A stretch of 64,000 nucleotides of DNA from NCBI GenBank assembly GCA_018402665.1, contig JAGYIN010000003.1, positions 124,001 to 188,000 of the forward strand, in the 5' to 3' direction. The notes under the pieces are model-generated. The model did not search any database and was not told where the DNA came from. It worked only from the letters and a program-made list of their open reading frames with translations. Origin of the DNA: Schleiferiaceae bacterium (GTDB taxonomy: Bacteria > Bacteroidota > Bacteroidia > Flavobacteriales > Schleiferiaceae). Made by a program: the position numbers and the translations under genes. Positions 8,624-17,658 of the stretch are shown here, piece by piece; positions within the stretch are counted from its first letter, which is position 1; each line of letters opens with the position of its first letter.

Positions 8624-11037
8624 TTGCACAACTTCGTAAAGAACTTAAAGTCTACTTCTCTGGTATTTTAGGGTACTTAATTATAGGCATTTACCTGCTC
8701 ATCAATGGGTTAATGCTGTGGGTGTTCAATGGCCCATTCAACCTGCTTGAGGGCGGGTATGCTTCTTTGGAAAACTACTTTGGTTTAGCGCCCTGGGTCT
8801 TCCTGTTTCTTATACCGGCGATAGGTATGCGGATTTTTAGCGACGAGCTGAAGTCTGGAATGATGGAGTTGCTCGTGGTACGTCCCATTTCTGTGGTTCA
8901 ATTGGTTTGGGCAAAATTCTTAGGGGCCCTGGCAGTGGTCTTATTGGCCGTATTGCCAACGCTGGTCTACTTATGGAGTGTAAACGCGCTAGGTTCACCT
9001 GTTGGAAATCTTGATTGGGGTGCTGCGGTAGGCTCCTTTATAGGCCTCATTGCTTTAGGCGCAGCATATACCGCTGTGGCCGTTTTTGCCAGCGCACTTA
9101 CCACGAATAATGTGGTCGCCTTCGTACTGGGTGTGGCCTTCAACATGGGGTTGTATCTGGGTTTTGAGGCTTTGGCTGATCTGTATAAATTTTCAGGTTG
9201 GGAGCTGACCGTGAGAAACCTGGGCATCAACGAGCATTACCGTTCGATGTCACGAGGGGTGATTGATGCACGTGATCTGGGTTATTTCGTGAGTTTAGTT
9301 TTGTTGTTCATCGGTGCAACGGTAGCGGTAATAGGACGCCCGCATTTAAAATCGCCTTGGGGTAAAGCAGGCGTTTATGTGGGAGCAGCAATTCTTTTAC
9401 TGCTACTTTCTTTCTCGGCCCGATTCCGTTTTGACCTTACCGAGGAGCAACGTTTTTCGTTGAGTGAAGGGACAGAATCTTTGCTTTCACAGATTGAAGA
9501 ACCGTTATTGATTAAAGTATACTTATCGGGGGATTTTCCAGCAGGGTTTGAGCGACTTCAACGCGAGACGCAACACCAATTAGAAGAGTGGAGCGCAAAG
9601 AACGGTAACGTCTTTTTTGAGTTCATCAATCCGAACACCGTAGATAATGCCAACGAGTTTAAAAATCAATTGGGCACCAAAGGCATTAATGCCGTCCAAT
9701 TGCAAGTTCAAAATAAGGACGGACAAAGTGTGCTCAACGTTTTTCCAGGTGCCATTCTGAGCTACCAAGAACGGGAAGCGACTGCCGTATTGTTAGAAGA
9801 TGTGATGGTATACGATCCTGCAGAACAGGTGAATATTAGCATTCAGCAACTGGAATTTAATCTAGCAAAAGCGCTGAATACGCTCCTGACCACTGACAAG
9901 CCAAAGGTTGCCATGATCACAGGACACGGTGAGTTAAGTGCTGTTGAAACGGCTGGTATTGGTCTGGCGATGAGCGAGAATTACACGGTAGACCGGTTTT
10001 CGATGACTGCCTATAAAGCGTTGCCTAACGGTGATCCCGACTTACAGGATATGATTCGCCGCTTGAATACGTACAAATGTGCGATTGTTGCGAAGCCAAC
10101 AGAAGCGTTTTCAGAATTGGACAAATACCTGCTGGATCAATACGTCATGGGCGGCGGAAAACTCATGTGGTTCATCGACGGGGTGCATGCAGAAATGGAC
10201 AGTCTGAGTTTTGGTCCGGAATTCTTGGCGTATCCAGCAATTTACGATCTCAATATTGTCGACCTGTTGTTTAAGTACGGCGTCCGCATTAATGCGGATG
10301 TCATACAAGACGTGCGTTGCGGTGGCGTTAACGACCGCAGAAGTATTCAGCCTTGGGTCTATTTCCCGCTTTTAGCCGCTCAAAATCACCCGGCGGTTCA
10401 GAATCTAAATGCGGTTAAAGGTGAATTTACATCGACCTTAGATACACTAGAAAGCCCAAGTATACGTTCGTCTATTTTACTTCGAACCTCGATCAACTCC
10501 AAAGCGGTAGCAGCACCGCATACGGTGAGTTTAGAAGCGTTATACAATAGGCCTGATCCCAGAGCGTTTACCCAACGCGATTTAGTCACTGGGGTGTTGT
10601 TAGAAGGGAAATTTACCAGTGCCTATGCACAGCGTATTGCGCCGAAAGCAGCAGGTGAAGGCTTGCCGCAGTTAAAAGAAAGTCCTGTGAGCGCAATGGC
10701 GGTTTTCAGTGATGGTGATTTTATACGCAACCAAGTGAATTTAATCAATCCGGAATTGCCGCGCGGTCAGCCCTTACCTTTGGGGTATGATCAGTATACT
10801 GGGGTGCAATACGGCAATGATGATTTGGTTCTAAACGTGGTTGATTACATGTTGGACGACAAAGGACTCATGCAAACCCGAACACGCGACTTTAAGCTGC
10901 GCTTATTGGATGGAGAAAAGCTGGTGGCCGAAGCCAACCAATGGAAACTCATTAATGTAGCAATACCCGAGGCGCTCTTGCTCCTTGCAGCATTGTTATT
11001 TAACCTCTTACGTCGAAGAAAATATGCGTATTCGTAA
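8620..11037 (+). CDS. gldFG: GldF-GldG fusion: gliding-motility ABC permease joined to its partner subunit
   Basis: One 805-residue ORF spans what are usually two genes. Residues 1-241 are GldF, an ABC-2 type permease with six predicted membrane segments (start MIAQLRKELKVYF, later FSDELKSGMMELLVVRPIS). From about 249 the GldG part begins with its membrane anchor (VGAAILLLLLSFSA) followed by RFDLTEEQRFSLSEGT, a long periplasmic domain and a C-terminal membrane segment before LLRRRKYAYS. GldA, GldF and GldG form a transporter linked to gliding in Flavobacterium; GldA is not in this window. It overlaps the DUF4340 gene by 14 bases. No stop or frame change occurs at the junction. Confidence 0.9.
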   Translation: MIAQLRKELKVYFSGILGYLIIGIYLLINGLMLWVFNGPFNLLEGGYASLENYFGLAPWVFLFLIPAIGMRIFSDELKSGMMELLVVRPISVVQLVWAKFLGALAVVLLAVLPTLVYLWSVNALGSPVGNLDWGAAVGSFIGLIALGAAYTAVAVFASALTTNNVVAFVLGVAFNMGLYLGFEALADLYKFSGWELTVRNLGINEHYRSMSRGVIDARDLGYFVSLVLLFIGATVAVIGRPHLKSPWGKAGVYVGAAILLLLLSFSARFRFDLTEEQRFSLSEGTESLLSQIEEPLLIKVYLSGDFPAGFERLQRETQHQLEEWSAKNGNVFFEFINPNTVDNANEFKNQLGTKGINAVQLQVQNKDGQSVLNVFPGAILSYQEREATAVLLEDVMVYDPAEQVNISIQQLEFNLAKALNTLLTTDKPKVAMITGHGELSAVETAGIGLAMSENYTVDRFSMTAYKALPNGDPDLQDMIRRLNTYKCAIVAKPTEAFSELDKYLLDQYVMGGGKLMWFIDGVHAEMDSLSFGPEFLAYPAIYDLNIVDLLFKYGVRINADVIQDVRCGGVNDRRSIQPWVYFPLLAAQNHPAVQNLNAVKGEFTSTLDTLESPSIRSSILLRTSINSKAVAAPHTVSLEALYNRPDPRAFTQRDLVTGVLLEGKFTSAYAQRIAPKAAGEGLPQLKESPVSAMAVFSDGDFIRNQVNLINPELPRGQPLPLGYDQYTGVQYGNDDLVLNVVDYMLDDKGLMQTRTRDFKLRLLDGEKLVAEANQWKLINVAIPEALLLLAALLFNLLRRRKYAYS

Positions 11038-12076
11038 CCTAGTAAGTAGTGCACTGCTCACCTCAGTATTCCTTACCGCTTGTACAGGCGGGGAGCAGAG
11101 TAATGGACTTGAAGCCCTTAAGGCGCAGTACGATTTCGCAGTACCGGATACATCGAGTATTACGAAAGTGGTCATCCGCGATAAGAAACCTTCTTCCGTA
11201 ACCTTAGAACGTACACCTACAGGATGGGTAGTGGACAGTGTGCACCCTGCCCGGAAGGATGCGATCGAAGTGCTGTTGAAGACCTTAGGCGAGGTTCGAT
11301 TGAAAAACTTCGTCACTGAAAGTGCCGTTCCAGAGATCGAGCAACGCATGGAGGTGTACGGCAAGTGGGTAGAGATTTTTGTGGGTGAAGAGCGCGTAAA
11401 GCACTACATCGTGGGTACAGAGACTCCAGATATGCTGGGAACCTATTATAAAATGGTAAGCGCAGAACTCCCTTTCTCTGTTTACATACAAGGGTTTAAT
11501 GGGTATTTAAGCACTCGTTTTTTTACGGAATCTACTTTGTGGCGTGACAGAACCATTTTTAGTTTAGCGCCCGCAGCCATTAAAAATATTGAAATGGTAC
11601 TGCCTCAAGATCCTAGCGGCGGTTGGGTGATCACGCGTCAGAATTTAGAGCAGCCGGATGGCCCATTGCTCGAGCCAGCATCAGCACCCGAGCATTGGTC
11701 GATGGTGGACGAAAAATTTAAGGCAGTGCCCGTAAATGATCCGTTGGCCTTGTTCACGGTAGTGAAGAGTCTCCAAACATTGAAATACGAAGGTGCTATT
11801 ATTCCTACCGACAATGTGTGGGCGAAAAAAGACAGCATTTTTGCATCAACGCCGGCTTTTGAGTTATTTGTGCATACCGTGGATGGGCAGCAGTTGCGCA
11901 CCCGTGCCTACTATAAGAAGCCGGAGGGGCAGCAGCAGGCGGCGGACGGAACGGTACACGTTTGGGATCCCGATCGATTCTATGCGGAATTACCGGACGG
12001 ACGAATGGTCTTAATACAGCGCTATGGCTGGAGAAACCTCTTAAAATTACGCTGGGATTTTGCTGAAGTACAGTGA
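11024..12076 (+). CDS. DUF4340-like lipoprotein
   Basis: I chose the ATG at 11024 because it begins a lipoprotein signal peptide (SALLTSVFLTAC, lipobox LTAC); the listed start at 10985 lies inside gldFG. The 350-residue product has the DUF4340 pattern seen in proteins that follow GldG-type subunits (VTLERTPTGWVVDS, IEVLLKTLGEVRLKNF, VGTETPDMLGTYYKM). It probably sits on the periplasmic face of a membrane and works with the GldFG transporter, given the 14-base overlap. Its molecular job is not known. Confidence 0.82.
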   Translation: MRIRNLVSSALLTSVFLTACTGGEQSNGLEALKAQYDFAVPDTSSITKVVIRDKKPSSVTLERTPTGWVVDSVHPARKDAIEVLLKTLGEVRLKNFVTESAVPEIEQRMEVYGKWVEIFVGEERVKHYIVGTETPDMLGTYYKMVSAELPFSVYIQGFNGYLSTRFFTESTLWRDRTIFSLAPAAIKNIEMVLPQDPSGGWVITRQNLEQPDGPLLEPASAPEHWSMVDEKFKAVPVNDPLALFTVVKSLQTLKYEGAIIPTDNVWAKKDSIFASTPAFELFVHTVDGQQLRTRAYYKKPEGQQQAADGTVHVWDPDRFYAELPDGRMVLIQRYGWRNLLKLRWDFAEVQ

Positions 12077-12153
12077 TTTACAGCGTATTTGATTATTAAC
12101 AATTGTGTATAAGAAAATTGGGCGATGGGCCGGTAGAAAGGCGTCCGCCCGTT

Positions 12154-12161
12154 TATATTTG
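12154..12161 (+). promoter_or_regulatory. Candidate -7 box (TATATTTG) for dnaN
   Basis: TATATTTG is an exact TAnnTTTG match 26 bases before the dnaN ATG, in the 111-base gap after the DUF4340 gene. A matching -33 TTG is not evident. Confidence 0.55.
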
Positions 12162-12187
12162 TCTTACGAGCATTAAATACAACCCGT

Positions 12188-13309
12188 ATGAAGTTTATAG
12201 TATCTAGTTCTAAACTCTTGAAGCAACTCCAGTTGATTGGAGGCATTATTCAGAGCAACAACACTTTGCCTATTTTGGATAATTTCCTGTTTGAATTAAA
12301 GCAGGGTGAGTTGACCGTCAGTGCTTCAGATTTGGAGACCATGATGAGCGTAAATTTAGAAGTAGAGAGCCAGGACCATGGCGCAGCAGCGGTACCCGCA
12401 AAGACGCTATTAGACACCTTAAAGACGTTCCCAGAGCAGCCATTGACTTTTACTTTTGACGAAGGCGCACATTCTATCGAGCTGGCTTCAGATTATGGAA
12501 AGTATTCGTTGGCCTACATTGACGGCGAGGAGTTTCCGAAATTCCCTGAGTTGGAAGGTGCATCGAAAGCAAATTTGCCTGCAGAAGCGTTGGTTACGGG
12601 GATTACAAAGACCTTATTTGCAACAGGAAACGATGAACTTCGACCAGTAATGAGCGGTGTGTTTTTTCAGTTTGAATCCAACTCGTTAACTTTTGTGGCA
12701 ACGGATGCGCATAAATTGGTCCGTTACCGTAGAACAGATTTAGGCGCAGCGGATACGGCGGAATTCATTATGCCGAAGAAGCCGTTGAACATGTTACGTG
12801 GATCATTGAGTTATGACAGTTCTGAAGTAGAGGTCGTGTACAACAACACGAATGCGCAATTCACTTTTGATAATGTGGTTTTGGTTTGTCGTTTGATCGA
12901 CGGTAAATACCCGAACTATGAAGCTGTAATCCCGCAGTCGAATCCCAATGTGATGCTGATTGACCGCAGTGCCTTCTCATCTTCAGTGAAGCGTGTGGCG
13001 ATTTTCTCTAATAAGACTACACACCAGATCCGTTTGAAATTGGCCGGTGCAGAGATTTCTGTAAGCGCTGAAGATCCAGATTTCAGTAATAAGGCACACG
13101 AGCGTATTTCGTGCGATTATCAAGGCGATGATATGGAAATTGGTTTCAATTCGCGCTTTTTGCTTGAGATGTTAAGCAATCTCGGTAGTGATAATGTGCG
13201 TATGGAAATGAGTGCACCAAACCGCGCAGGGCTGCTTATTCCAGCGGACGGCATAGACGATGGCGAAGACCTTCTCATGCTCGTGATGCCCGTGATGTTG
13301 AATCATTAA
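12188..13309 (+). CDS. dnaN: DNA polymerase III beta sliding clamp
   Basis: The clamp is a ring-shaped dimer that tethers DNA polymerase III and repair enzymes to DNA. The 373-residue length is normal. It starts MKFIVSSSKLLKQLQ and shows the three-fold domain repeat, with ASDLETMMS in domain 1, VATDAHKLVRYR in domain 2, DGKYPNYEAVIPQ in the linker region, and LLIPADG...LMLVMPVMLN at the C-terminus, which forms the partner-binding pocket. It has its own candidate promoter and a strong terminator. The gldF/gldG to dnaN order is also found in Flavobacterium. Confidence 0.97.
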   Translation: MKFIVSSSKLLKQLQLIGGIIQSNNTLPILDNFLFELKQGELTVSASDLETMMSVNLEVESQDHGAAAVPAKTLLDTLKTFPEQPLTFTFDEGAHSIELASDYGKYSLAYIDGEEFPKFPELEGASKANLPAEALVTGITKTLFATGNDELRPVMSGVFFQFESNSLTFVATDAHKLVRYRRTDLGAADTAEFIMPKKPLNMLRGSLSYDSSEVEVVYNNTNAQFTFDNVVLVCRLIDGKYPNYEAVIPQSNPNVMLIDRSAFSSSVKRVAIFSNKTTHQIRLKLAGAEISVSAEDPDFSNKAHERISCDYQGDDMEIGFNSRFLLEMLSNLGSDNVRMEMSAPNRAGLLIPADGIDDGEDLLMLVMPVMLNH

Positions 13310-13348
13310 AAACCCTAGGCCGCGCAGCGCGCGGTGTAGGTGAGATAT

Positions 13349-13377
13349 AAAAAAGCCCCGCATCGCGGGGCTTTTTT
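13349..13377. terminator. Bidirectional terminator between dnaN and the convergent secreted-protein gene
   Basis: A perfect 8-bp stem AGCCCCGC / GCGGGGCT with an ATC loop is flanked by A6 on one side and T6 on the other, so it works on both strands. A second small GC hairpin (CCGCGC-AGC-GCGCGG, 13320-13334) lies just upstream. Confidence 0.9.
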
Positions 13378-13384
13378 ATGGGCG

Positions 13385-14263
13385 CTATTTTTTTGGGTCC
13401 AATGAGGTAGGCACATTGTTATTGGTCGGTGCGACCTCTAAGTTTTGAACCAACGGATAGGCTTCGTCCAATTCCCATTTACCATTGGACCAATAGATGC
13501 GATCATAAGAGAAATCGGGGCCGTAGGCAAACCAACGTTCTTCTAAACCTTCCTGGGAAGGAGAGAGGTGATCGCAAATAAATCCACGGTGCTTCTTATC
13601 CCACCGTACGGCTGCTGTTAAGGTGCTGTTGTAACGAAATTGAATGCGGTAGGGTCTGCGCTGGTAGCGCTCATCGCCATTGTAGCGGATATTAAAAATT
13701 CGTGAGCCAAAGTGCACCTTAGCGCTCTTGCTGCCCAATTCAATAGCATCAATAAATTTGGTGTTTACTGTTCGTCCCGGGCGAAAGGTCAATAGCGTGT
13801 AATGCTTTTCGCCGCGGTAGCGTGTGGTTCGAATATCGTAACAAATACCACCTACGAATTCGCCACCCTTCAGCCAACGGTAGGGGGCATCGACGGTGCC
13901 GACATCTTTCAATACCAGTCTAGGGCTGTCTTTCCAGTTTGGATTCCAAAGAAATCCGTGAAAGGTGAATTCACCGCTCGATTGCGGTACTGCCCAGGTA
14001 TACAGTGCGAAGCTCCGGTCTTCAGGGAGCTGGACACTTAGGTTGCGAACGCTTTTCAATGCATCGCCGTAGTGTTCGCTTACGCGTATAAAGTCCCACA
14101 GACTGTCTGCGAAGATTTCGGCTAGGGAATCCCGGTAGGGTTCGTTCTCTGGAAGTAAATAGGATTGGCCCAGCTGCGCAAGTCGCGCCTCTGTAACCTG
14201 GGCCATCGTGGCAAAACCGCTCAATAGGAACGTGGCCAACAAAAGACGCAGCGGATTAATCAT
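13385..14263 (-). CDS. Secreted hypothetical protein downstream of ferredoxin
   Basis: The start at 14263 gives a signal peptide ([22 protein letters not shown]); the listed start at 14332 lies deep in the ferredoxin gene. The mature protein of about 270 residues is rich in Trp, Tyr and Arg and contains [18 protein letters not shown] and [19 protein letters not shown] recognise no domain. It overlaps the ferredoxin stop by 8 bases, so the two are co-transcribed, but an exported protein and a cytosolic ferredoxin need not share a pathway. Confidence 0.75.
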   Translation of the reverse strand: MINPLRLLLATFLLSGFATMAQVTEARLAQLGQSYLLPENEPYRDSLAEIFADSLWDFIRVSEHYGDALKSVRNLSVQLPEDRSFALYTWAVPQSSGEFTFHGFLWNPNWKDSPRLVLKDVGTVDAPYRWLKGGEFVGGICYDIRTTRYRGEKHYTLLTFRPGRTVNTKFIDAIELGSKSAKVHFGSRIFNIRYNGDERYQRRPYRIQFRYNSTLTAAVRWDKKHRGFICDHLSPSQEGLEERWFAYGPDFSYDRIYWSNGKWELDEAYPLVQNLEVAPTNNNVPTSLDPKK

Positions 14264-14609
14264 CCAAATGCATGAAGGTTTTCTTAGCCAAAAGCTCTTC
14301 GTCGGTTTCTTCGTTGTCTTCATCCGGCACACAACAGTCTACGGGACAAACTTCGGCACATTGTGGCTCTTCATGAAAGCCAATACACTCAGTACATTTG
14401 TCCGTTACGATATAATAAACGTCGTAATCTACGGGTTCTTGTGCTTCGTCTGCATCGTATTCATTGCCGTTTGGTGTAACGATTTTTCCGCTCAGGTCAG
14501 TGCCTTCGTTGAATCGCCACTCCATGGCGCCTTCATAAATTGCATTATTCGGGCACTCCGGCTCGCATGCGCCGCAGTTGATACATTCGTCTGTGATTTT
14601 AATGGCCAT
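14256..14609 (-). CDS. Ferredoxin with two 4Fe-4S clusters
   Basis: This small acidic electron carrier of 117 residues binds two [4Fe-4S] clusters. The first motif is [12 protein letters not shown] and the second [18 protein letters not shown], with the extended spacing of Chromatium-type (Alvin) ferredoxins. A 55-residue acidic insertion lies between the first and second clusters, and a [10 protein letters not shown] tail follows. It is divergent from the acyl-CoA reductase gene with only 50 bases between starts, an arrangement common in Bacteroidota, which suggests linked expression and possibly electron supply to that pathway. Confidence 0.94.
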   Translation of the reverse strand: MAIKITDECINCGACEPECPNNAIYEGAMEWRFNEGTDLSGKIVTPNGNEYDADEAQEPVDYDVYYIVTDKCTECIGFHEEPQCAEVCPVDCCVPDEDNEETDEELLAKKTFMHLDD

Positions 14610-14626
14610 TTCTACGCGTAGTGTTT

Positions 14627-14634
14627 TAGCTTTG
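14627..14634 (+). promoter_or_regulatory. Candidate -7 box (TAGCTTTG) for the acyl-CoA reductase gene
   Basis: TAGCTTTG matches TAnnTTTG and lies 25 bases before the ATG at 14660. It abuts the opposite-strand box for the ferredoxin gene, sharing a TTTGCAAA centre. Confidence 0.55.
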
Positions 14635-14642
14635 CAAATCTA
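14635..14642 (-). promoter_or_regulatory. Candidate -7 box (TAGATTTG on minus strand) for the ferredoxin gene
   Basis: CAAATCTA on the plus strand reads TAGATTTG on the minus strand, 25 bases before the ferredoxin ATG at 14609. A second possible box (CAAAGGTA, 14646-14653) lies slightly further upstream. Confidence 0.5.
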
Positions 14643-14659
14643 ACACAAAGGTAGCGCCA

Positions 14660-15697
14660 ATGTTTTTCTCAGACCATAGGATTCAAGCAGTTTCGAACTT
14701 GGGCCAATTCTTAAGGGAATTTTCCCAGGGTGTGCCCATCTCTGGCGGTCATGAAGATATCGCAGAGGAACTTCTGGCTGCCATGGTCCAGTCACACCGT
14801 AACAACGGCTGGTTCATTGAAGAAAATCAGCGCCATGCCCTAGCTGCTTGGGGTCAAGCACTTTCTCATCAAGCCCTTTTAGAGTGGCGCGAGCGTGAAG
14901 GGGGGACTCGAGAAATCAGCAGAACACGTGTAGGCATCGTCATGGCGGGAAACATTCCGTTGGTCGGATTGCACGATTTTTTAGCCGTATTTTTATCGGG
15001 ACATTTCGCATTGGTAAAACGCAGCAGTGACGATGAGTACCTCATTCCTGTCTTAGTTAAAGTTTTATTGCGTCACGATCCGTTGTTCGAAGGCGATTGG
15101 GTCTTTGTAGACCGATTAAACGACATGGAAGCAGTCATCGCCACAGGCAGTGATAATACCGCGCGCTACTTTGACTATTACTTTGGAAAGTACCCCAACA
15201 TTATACGTAAAAACAGGACGTCTGTCGCCTTGCTCGACGGCAGCGAATCCGATGAAGAATTGGTCGCATTGGGTGAAGATATCTTCCGCTACTTTGGTAT
15301 GGGATGCAGAAATGTAGGCCATGTTGTGGTGCCTGAGGCCTTTGACGTGCAGCGCATCTTTGCAAACATTGTGGATTGGAACGGGATCGTAAACAACAAT
15401 AAATACGGGAACAACTACGAATACTACCGCGCCCTGTTCTTGCTCAATCAGGACGATTTCCTAGAAAACGGTTTTGTCATCGTACGTGAAAACGAAGAGT
15501 TGCATACCCCAGTGGGCATACTTCATATCAGTCGTTACAAAGATGAGGCCGGCGCCGCAGATAAGATTGCCGGTTGGGGTGCGAAAATCCAGTGCGTGGT
15601 TGGCCACGGCCATATTCCATTTGGGAAAGCCCAGAAACCTGAATTGTGGGACTATGCGGATGGGGTAAATACCATGGAATTCTTAGCGCAACTTTAG
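14660..15697 (+). CDS. LuxC-like acyl-CoA reductase
   Basis: This 345-residue protein belongs to the acyl-CoA reductase (LuxC) group of the aldehyde dehydrogenase superfamily, which reduces activated acyl groups to aldehydes with NADPH. Visible features are the nucleotide-binding region VGIVMAGNIPLVGLHDFLAVFLSG, a VKRSSDDEYLIPVL segment, TGSDNTARYFDYYFGKYP and the catalytic Cys region FRYFGMGCRNVGHVVVP. No luxD/E or luciferase genes are nearby, so a role in bioluminescence is not implied. In many Bacteroidota the gene sits beside serC; here serC is 14 kb away. The next gene converges with one base between stops. Confidence 0.88.
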   Translation: MFFSDHRIQAVSNLGQFLREFSQGVPISGGHEDIAEELLAAMVQSHRNNGWFIEENQRHALAAWGQALSHQALLEWREREGGTREISRTRVGIVMAGNIPLVGLHDFLAVFLSGHFALVKRSSDDEYLIPVLVKVLLRHDPLFEGDWVFVDRLNDMEAVIATGSDNTARYFDYYFGKYPNIIRKNRTSVALLDGSESDEELVALGEDIFRYFGMGCRNVGHVVVPEAFDVQRIFANIVDWNGIVNNNKYGNNYEYYRALFLLNQDDFLENGFVIVRENEELHTPVGILHISRYKDEAGAADKIAGWGAKIQCVVGHGHIPFGKAQKPELWDYADGVNTMEFLAQL

Positions 15698-15698
15698 G

Positions 15699-17195
15699 TT
15701 ACAGCGGCTCGGTAGCGCCAAGCGTGATGTAGTTGTTGCGGAAGTTGCCGTGGATGTCGTACTGCGGACCTGAAATATCGCGCTGGACAGCGTTAATCAG
15801 CGCATTCACACTATCCGGTACGTATGAAAAATTCGAATTAGGCAACAGCGGTCCGGTCGTATATCCCCAATTTTCATTGTAGAATAAATCGCTTCCTACA
15901 AACATGTCCACATCGGTAAGTGCGTAGTGACCTCCTTCCGGGTTAGGATCTATGGTTAAGGCCGATTTTTCGAACACCACATCAAAATCTTCCCCATTAT
16001 CGATGGCAAGACTCACCTCATTATCCAGTGAGCCATCGACAATACATTCAAAGAATGAAGCGCTGATCGGACGCGTGTAGCGCGTGCCGCTCCCGTCTTC
16101 AAAAAAGTTGCTTAATCCCACAGCTGTTCCGCCTCGTGACGAATAACTCCAAGTATTCAAGAAGGTACTGTTTCGCGCCTCGTAGTGCCCACCCAGTCCA
16201 TATAGGCCATAGACGCCGGCGGGTCCGCTGATAAAATTGGTCAATGTGGCATCACCGAAACCTCCGTACAGATTGACGCGGGAGCTGTGGCTGATGATGA
16301 GCTGATCGGCAATTAAAGTGGCGGCACTATCTAGTCGAATGCCTGTAGTTGCATTCATTATGATGGTGTTTTTGATTTCATGGTTTTGGTTCGAGCGCAT
16401 GAGGAAGATTCCGCCTAGTACGCCGCCCCATTGGCCGGGTACCCATTCGTAACCGGGTTCTAATCGGTCCCCTTGAAAAACAACAGGTTGACTCATGTGG
16501 TTCGCGTCGTCACCGCCACCGTTCACAATCAGCCGACTGTCGCGATAGGCCCAGAGTCCGCCTCCTTTGTGAATATGAATTTGTGTTCCCTCGTTAATGG
16601 TCAGCTGGCATGCGCTATCGACAACAGCGTAGCCGTAAATAACGTGGGGTTTATCGTTGTTCCATGTGGCATTGCAGGGCAAGATGGAATAGGGGATTTT
16701 AATGTCCGGATACGGCTCCGGTTGAGTGATGGTGAGTACACGGTCAGGAAAATGGTAATAGGCGTCCCAAACGGCTGTGATGAGGTCTACGTGTTGTTTA
16801 ACCGCCCCGTTTTCAAACCAAATGCTATCGGTATAAATCATTTCCGCAGATCCCTGAGCGTCTGGAGAGATTTCAATAAAGACGTACGCGGAGTCACCAG
16901 CTAAGATTTCTACGTTTTCTACAGATTTACCGCTGATGCCGTCGACATTCATTCGGTAGTAGCTGTTTGCGCCTCGTGCAAGATGAATCCTATCGACGGT
17001 TATGTTCTCCGTCGAGGGATTGTACACCTTTAAAATGCGCGTGGAACTGCCCAATCCTGTAAAAACGGTATCGAGGTAAATGGTGTCTTGGGAGAAGTTC
17101 AATTCAACGTTACTGCCTTGGAAATCAATAGTATTGCGGCAGCTAGAGAGTGCGGCAATGGCGATGAGAAGCAAAAAGAATTGGACCTTTTTCAT
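15699..17195 (-). CDS. Beta-helix-like lipoprotein of unknown function
   Basis: The start at 17195 gives a lipoprotein signal peptide (MKKVQFFLLLIAIAALSSC); the listed start at 17249 only adds a tail. The product has 498 residues. After the anchor comes an immunoglobulin-like region (DTVFTGLGSSTRILKVYNPS), then from about residue 190 repeats typical of a right-handed beta-helix (IVNGGGDDANHMSQPVVFQGD, HEIKNTIIMNATTGIRLDSA, YEARNSTFLNTW). No catalytic residues of pectate lyases are evident. It is likely exposed on the cell envelope. The family is common in Bacteroidota with no assigned role. Confidence 0.78.
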   Translation of the reverse strand: MKKVQFFLLLIAIAALSSCRNTIDFQGSNVELNFSQDTIYLDTVFTGLGSSTRILKVYNPSTENITVDRIHLARGANSYYRMNVDGISGKSVENVEILAGDSAYVFIEISPDAQGSAEMIYTDSIWFENGAVKQHVDLITAVWDAYYHFPDRVLTITQPEPYPDIKIPYSILPCNATWNNDKPHVIYGYAVVDSACQLTINEGTQIHIHKGGGLWAYRDSRLIVNGGGDDANHMSQPVVFQGDRLEPGYEWVPGQWGGVLGGIFLMRSNQNHEIKNTIIMNATTGIRLDSAATLIADQLIISHSSRVNLYGGFGDATLTNFISGPAGVYGLYGLGGHYEARNSTFLNTWSYSSRGGTAVGLSNFFEDGSGTRYTRPISASFFECIVDGSLDNEVSLAIDNGEDFDVVFEKSALTIDPNPEGGHYALTDVDMFVGSDLFYNENWGYTTGPLLPNSNFSYVPDSVNALINAVQRDISGPQYDIHGNFRNNYITLGATEPL

Positions 17196-17255
17196 TTCTA
17201 CGAAGCTACTCATGTATTTTTGTACTCGCAATGAAGTGGTTATGAACATTTAACC

Positions 17256-17263
17256 TATATTTG
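17256..17263 (+). promoter_or_regulatory. Candidate -7 box (TATATTTG) for rpmE2
   Basis: An exact TAnnTTTG match 60 bases before the L31 start. A TTTTG run at about 17218 is too far (33 bases) for a normal -33 element. Confidence 0.5.
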
Positions 17264-17323
17264 CCGTCCATAAAGAAACAGGGGTCTGGGCCAAAACTCA
17301 GGCTATTAAATAAAAAGAAGAAA

Positions 17324-17572
17324 ATGAAAAACGGTATTCACCCAGAAAACTATCGCTTGTGTGTCTTTAAAGACATGGGTACTGGCGATCAGTTCATTAC
17401 TAAGTCTTGTGCAGATGCAAAAGACACTATCGAAGTTGAAGGCGTAGAGTATCCATTAATCAAAATGGAGATTTCTAGCTACTCGCACCCATTCTACACT
17501 GGTAAAGTGAAGTTGGTAGATACAGCGGGTCGTGTGGACAAATTCCGCAGCCGTTACGGAAAGAAAAGTTAA
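17324..17572 (+). CDS. rpmE2: 50S ribosomal protein L31, type B
   Basis: L31 type B is the zinc-free (C-minus) form that bridges the ribosomal subunits. The start at 17324 (MKNGIHPENYRLCVFKDM) is the family start; the listed start at 17261 lies in the leader. The product has 82 residues and includes EISSYSHPFYTGK and DTAGRVDKFRSRYG, both L31 signatures. The CxxC pairs of the zinc form are absent. The gene is transcribed alone and has its own terminator. Confidence 0.97.
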   Translation: MKNGIHPENYRLCVFKDMGTGDQFITKSCADAKDTIEVEGVEYPLIKMEISSYSHPFYTGKVKLVDTAGRVDKFRSRYGKKS

Positions 17573-17593
17573 GTTTAGACTTTATAAAATACA

Positions 17594-17622
17594 AGACCCG
17601 CTTTGCAGCGGGTCTTTTTTTT
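17594..17622 (+). terminator. Intrinsic terminator after rpmE2
   Basis: A perfect 9-bp stem AGACCCGCT / AGCGGGTCT, TTGC loop, followed by seven more T residues. Confidence 0.92.
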
Positions 17623-17658
17623 GCCCTAACTTTCCATAACCAAAGTCATTACCTAAAG

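Noticed and set aside
14660-15697. Bioluminescence operon based on the LuxC-like protein
   Set aside because: No luxAB, luxD or luxE is nearby; the LuxC-type reductase is common in non-luminous Bacteroidota.
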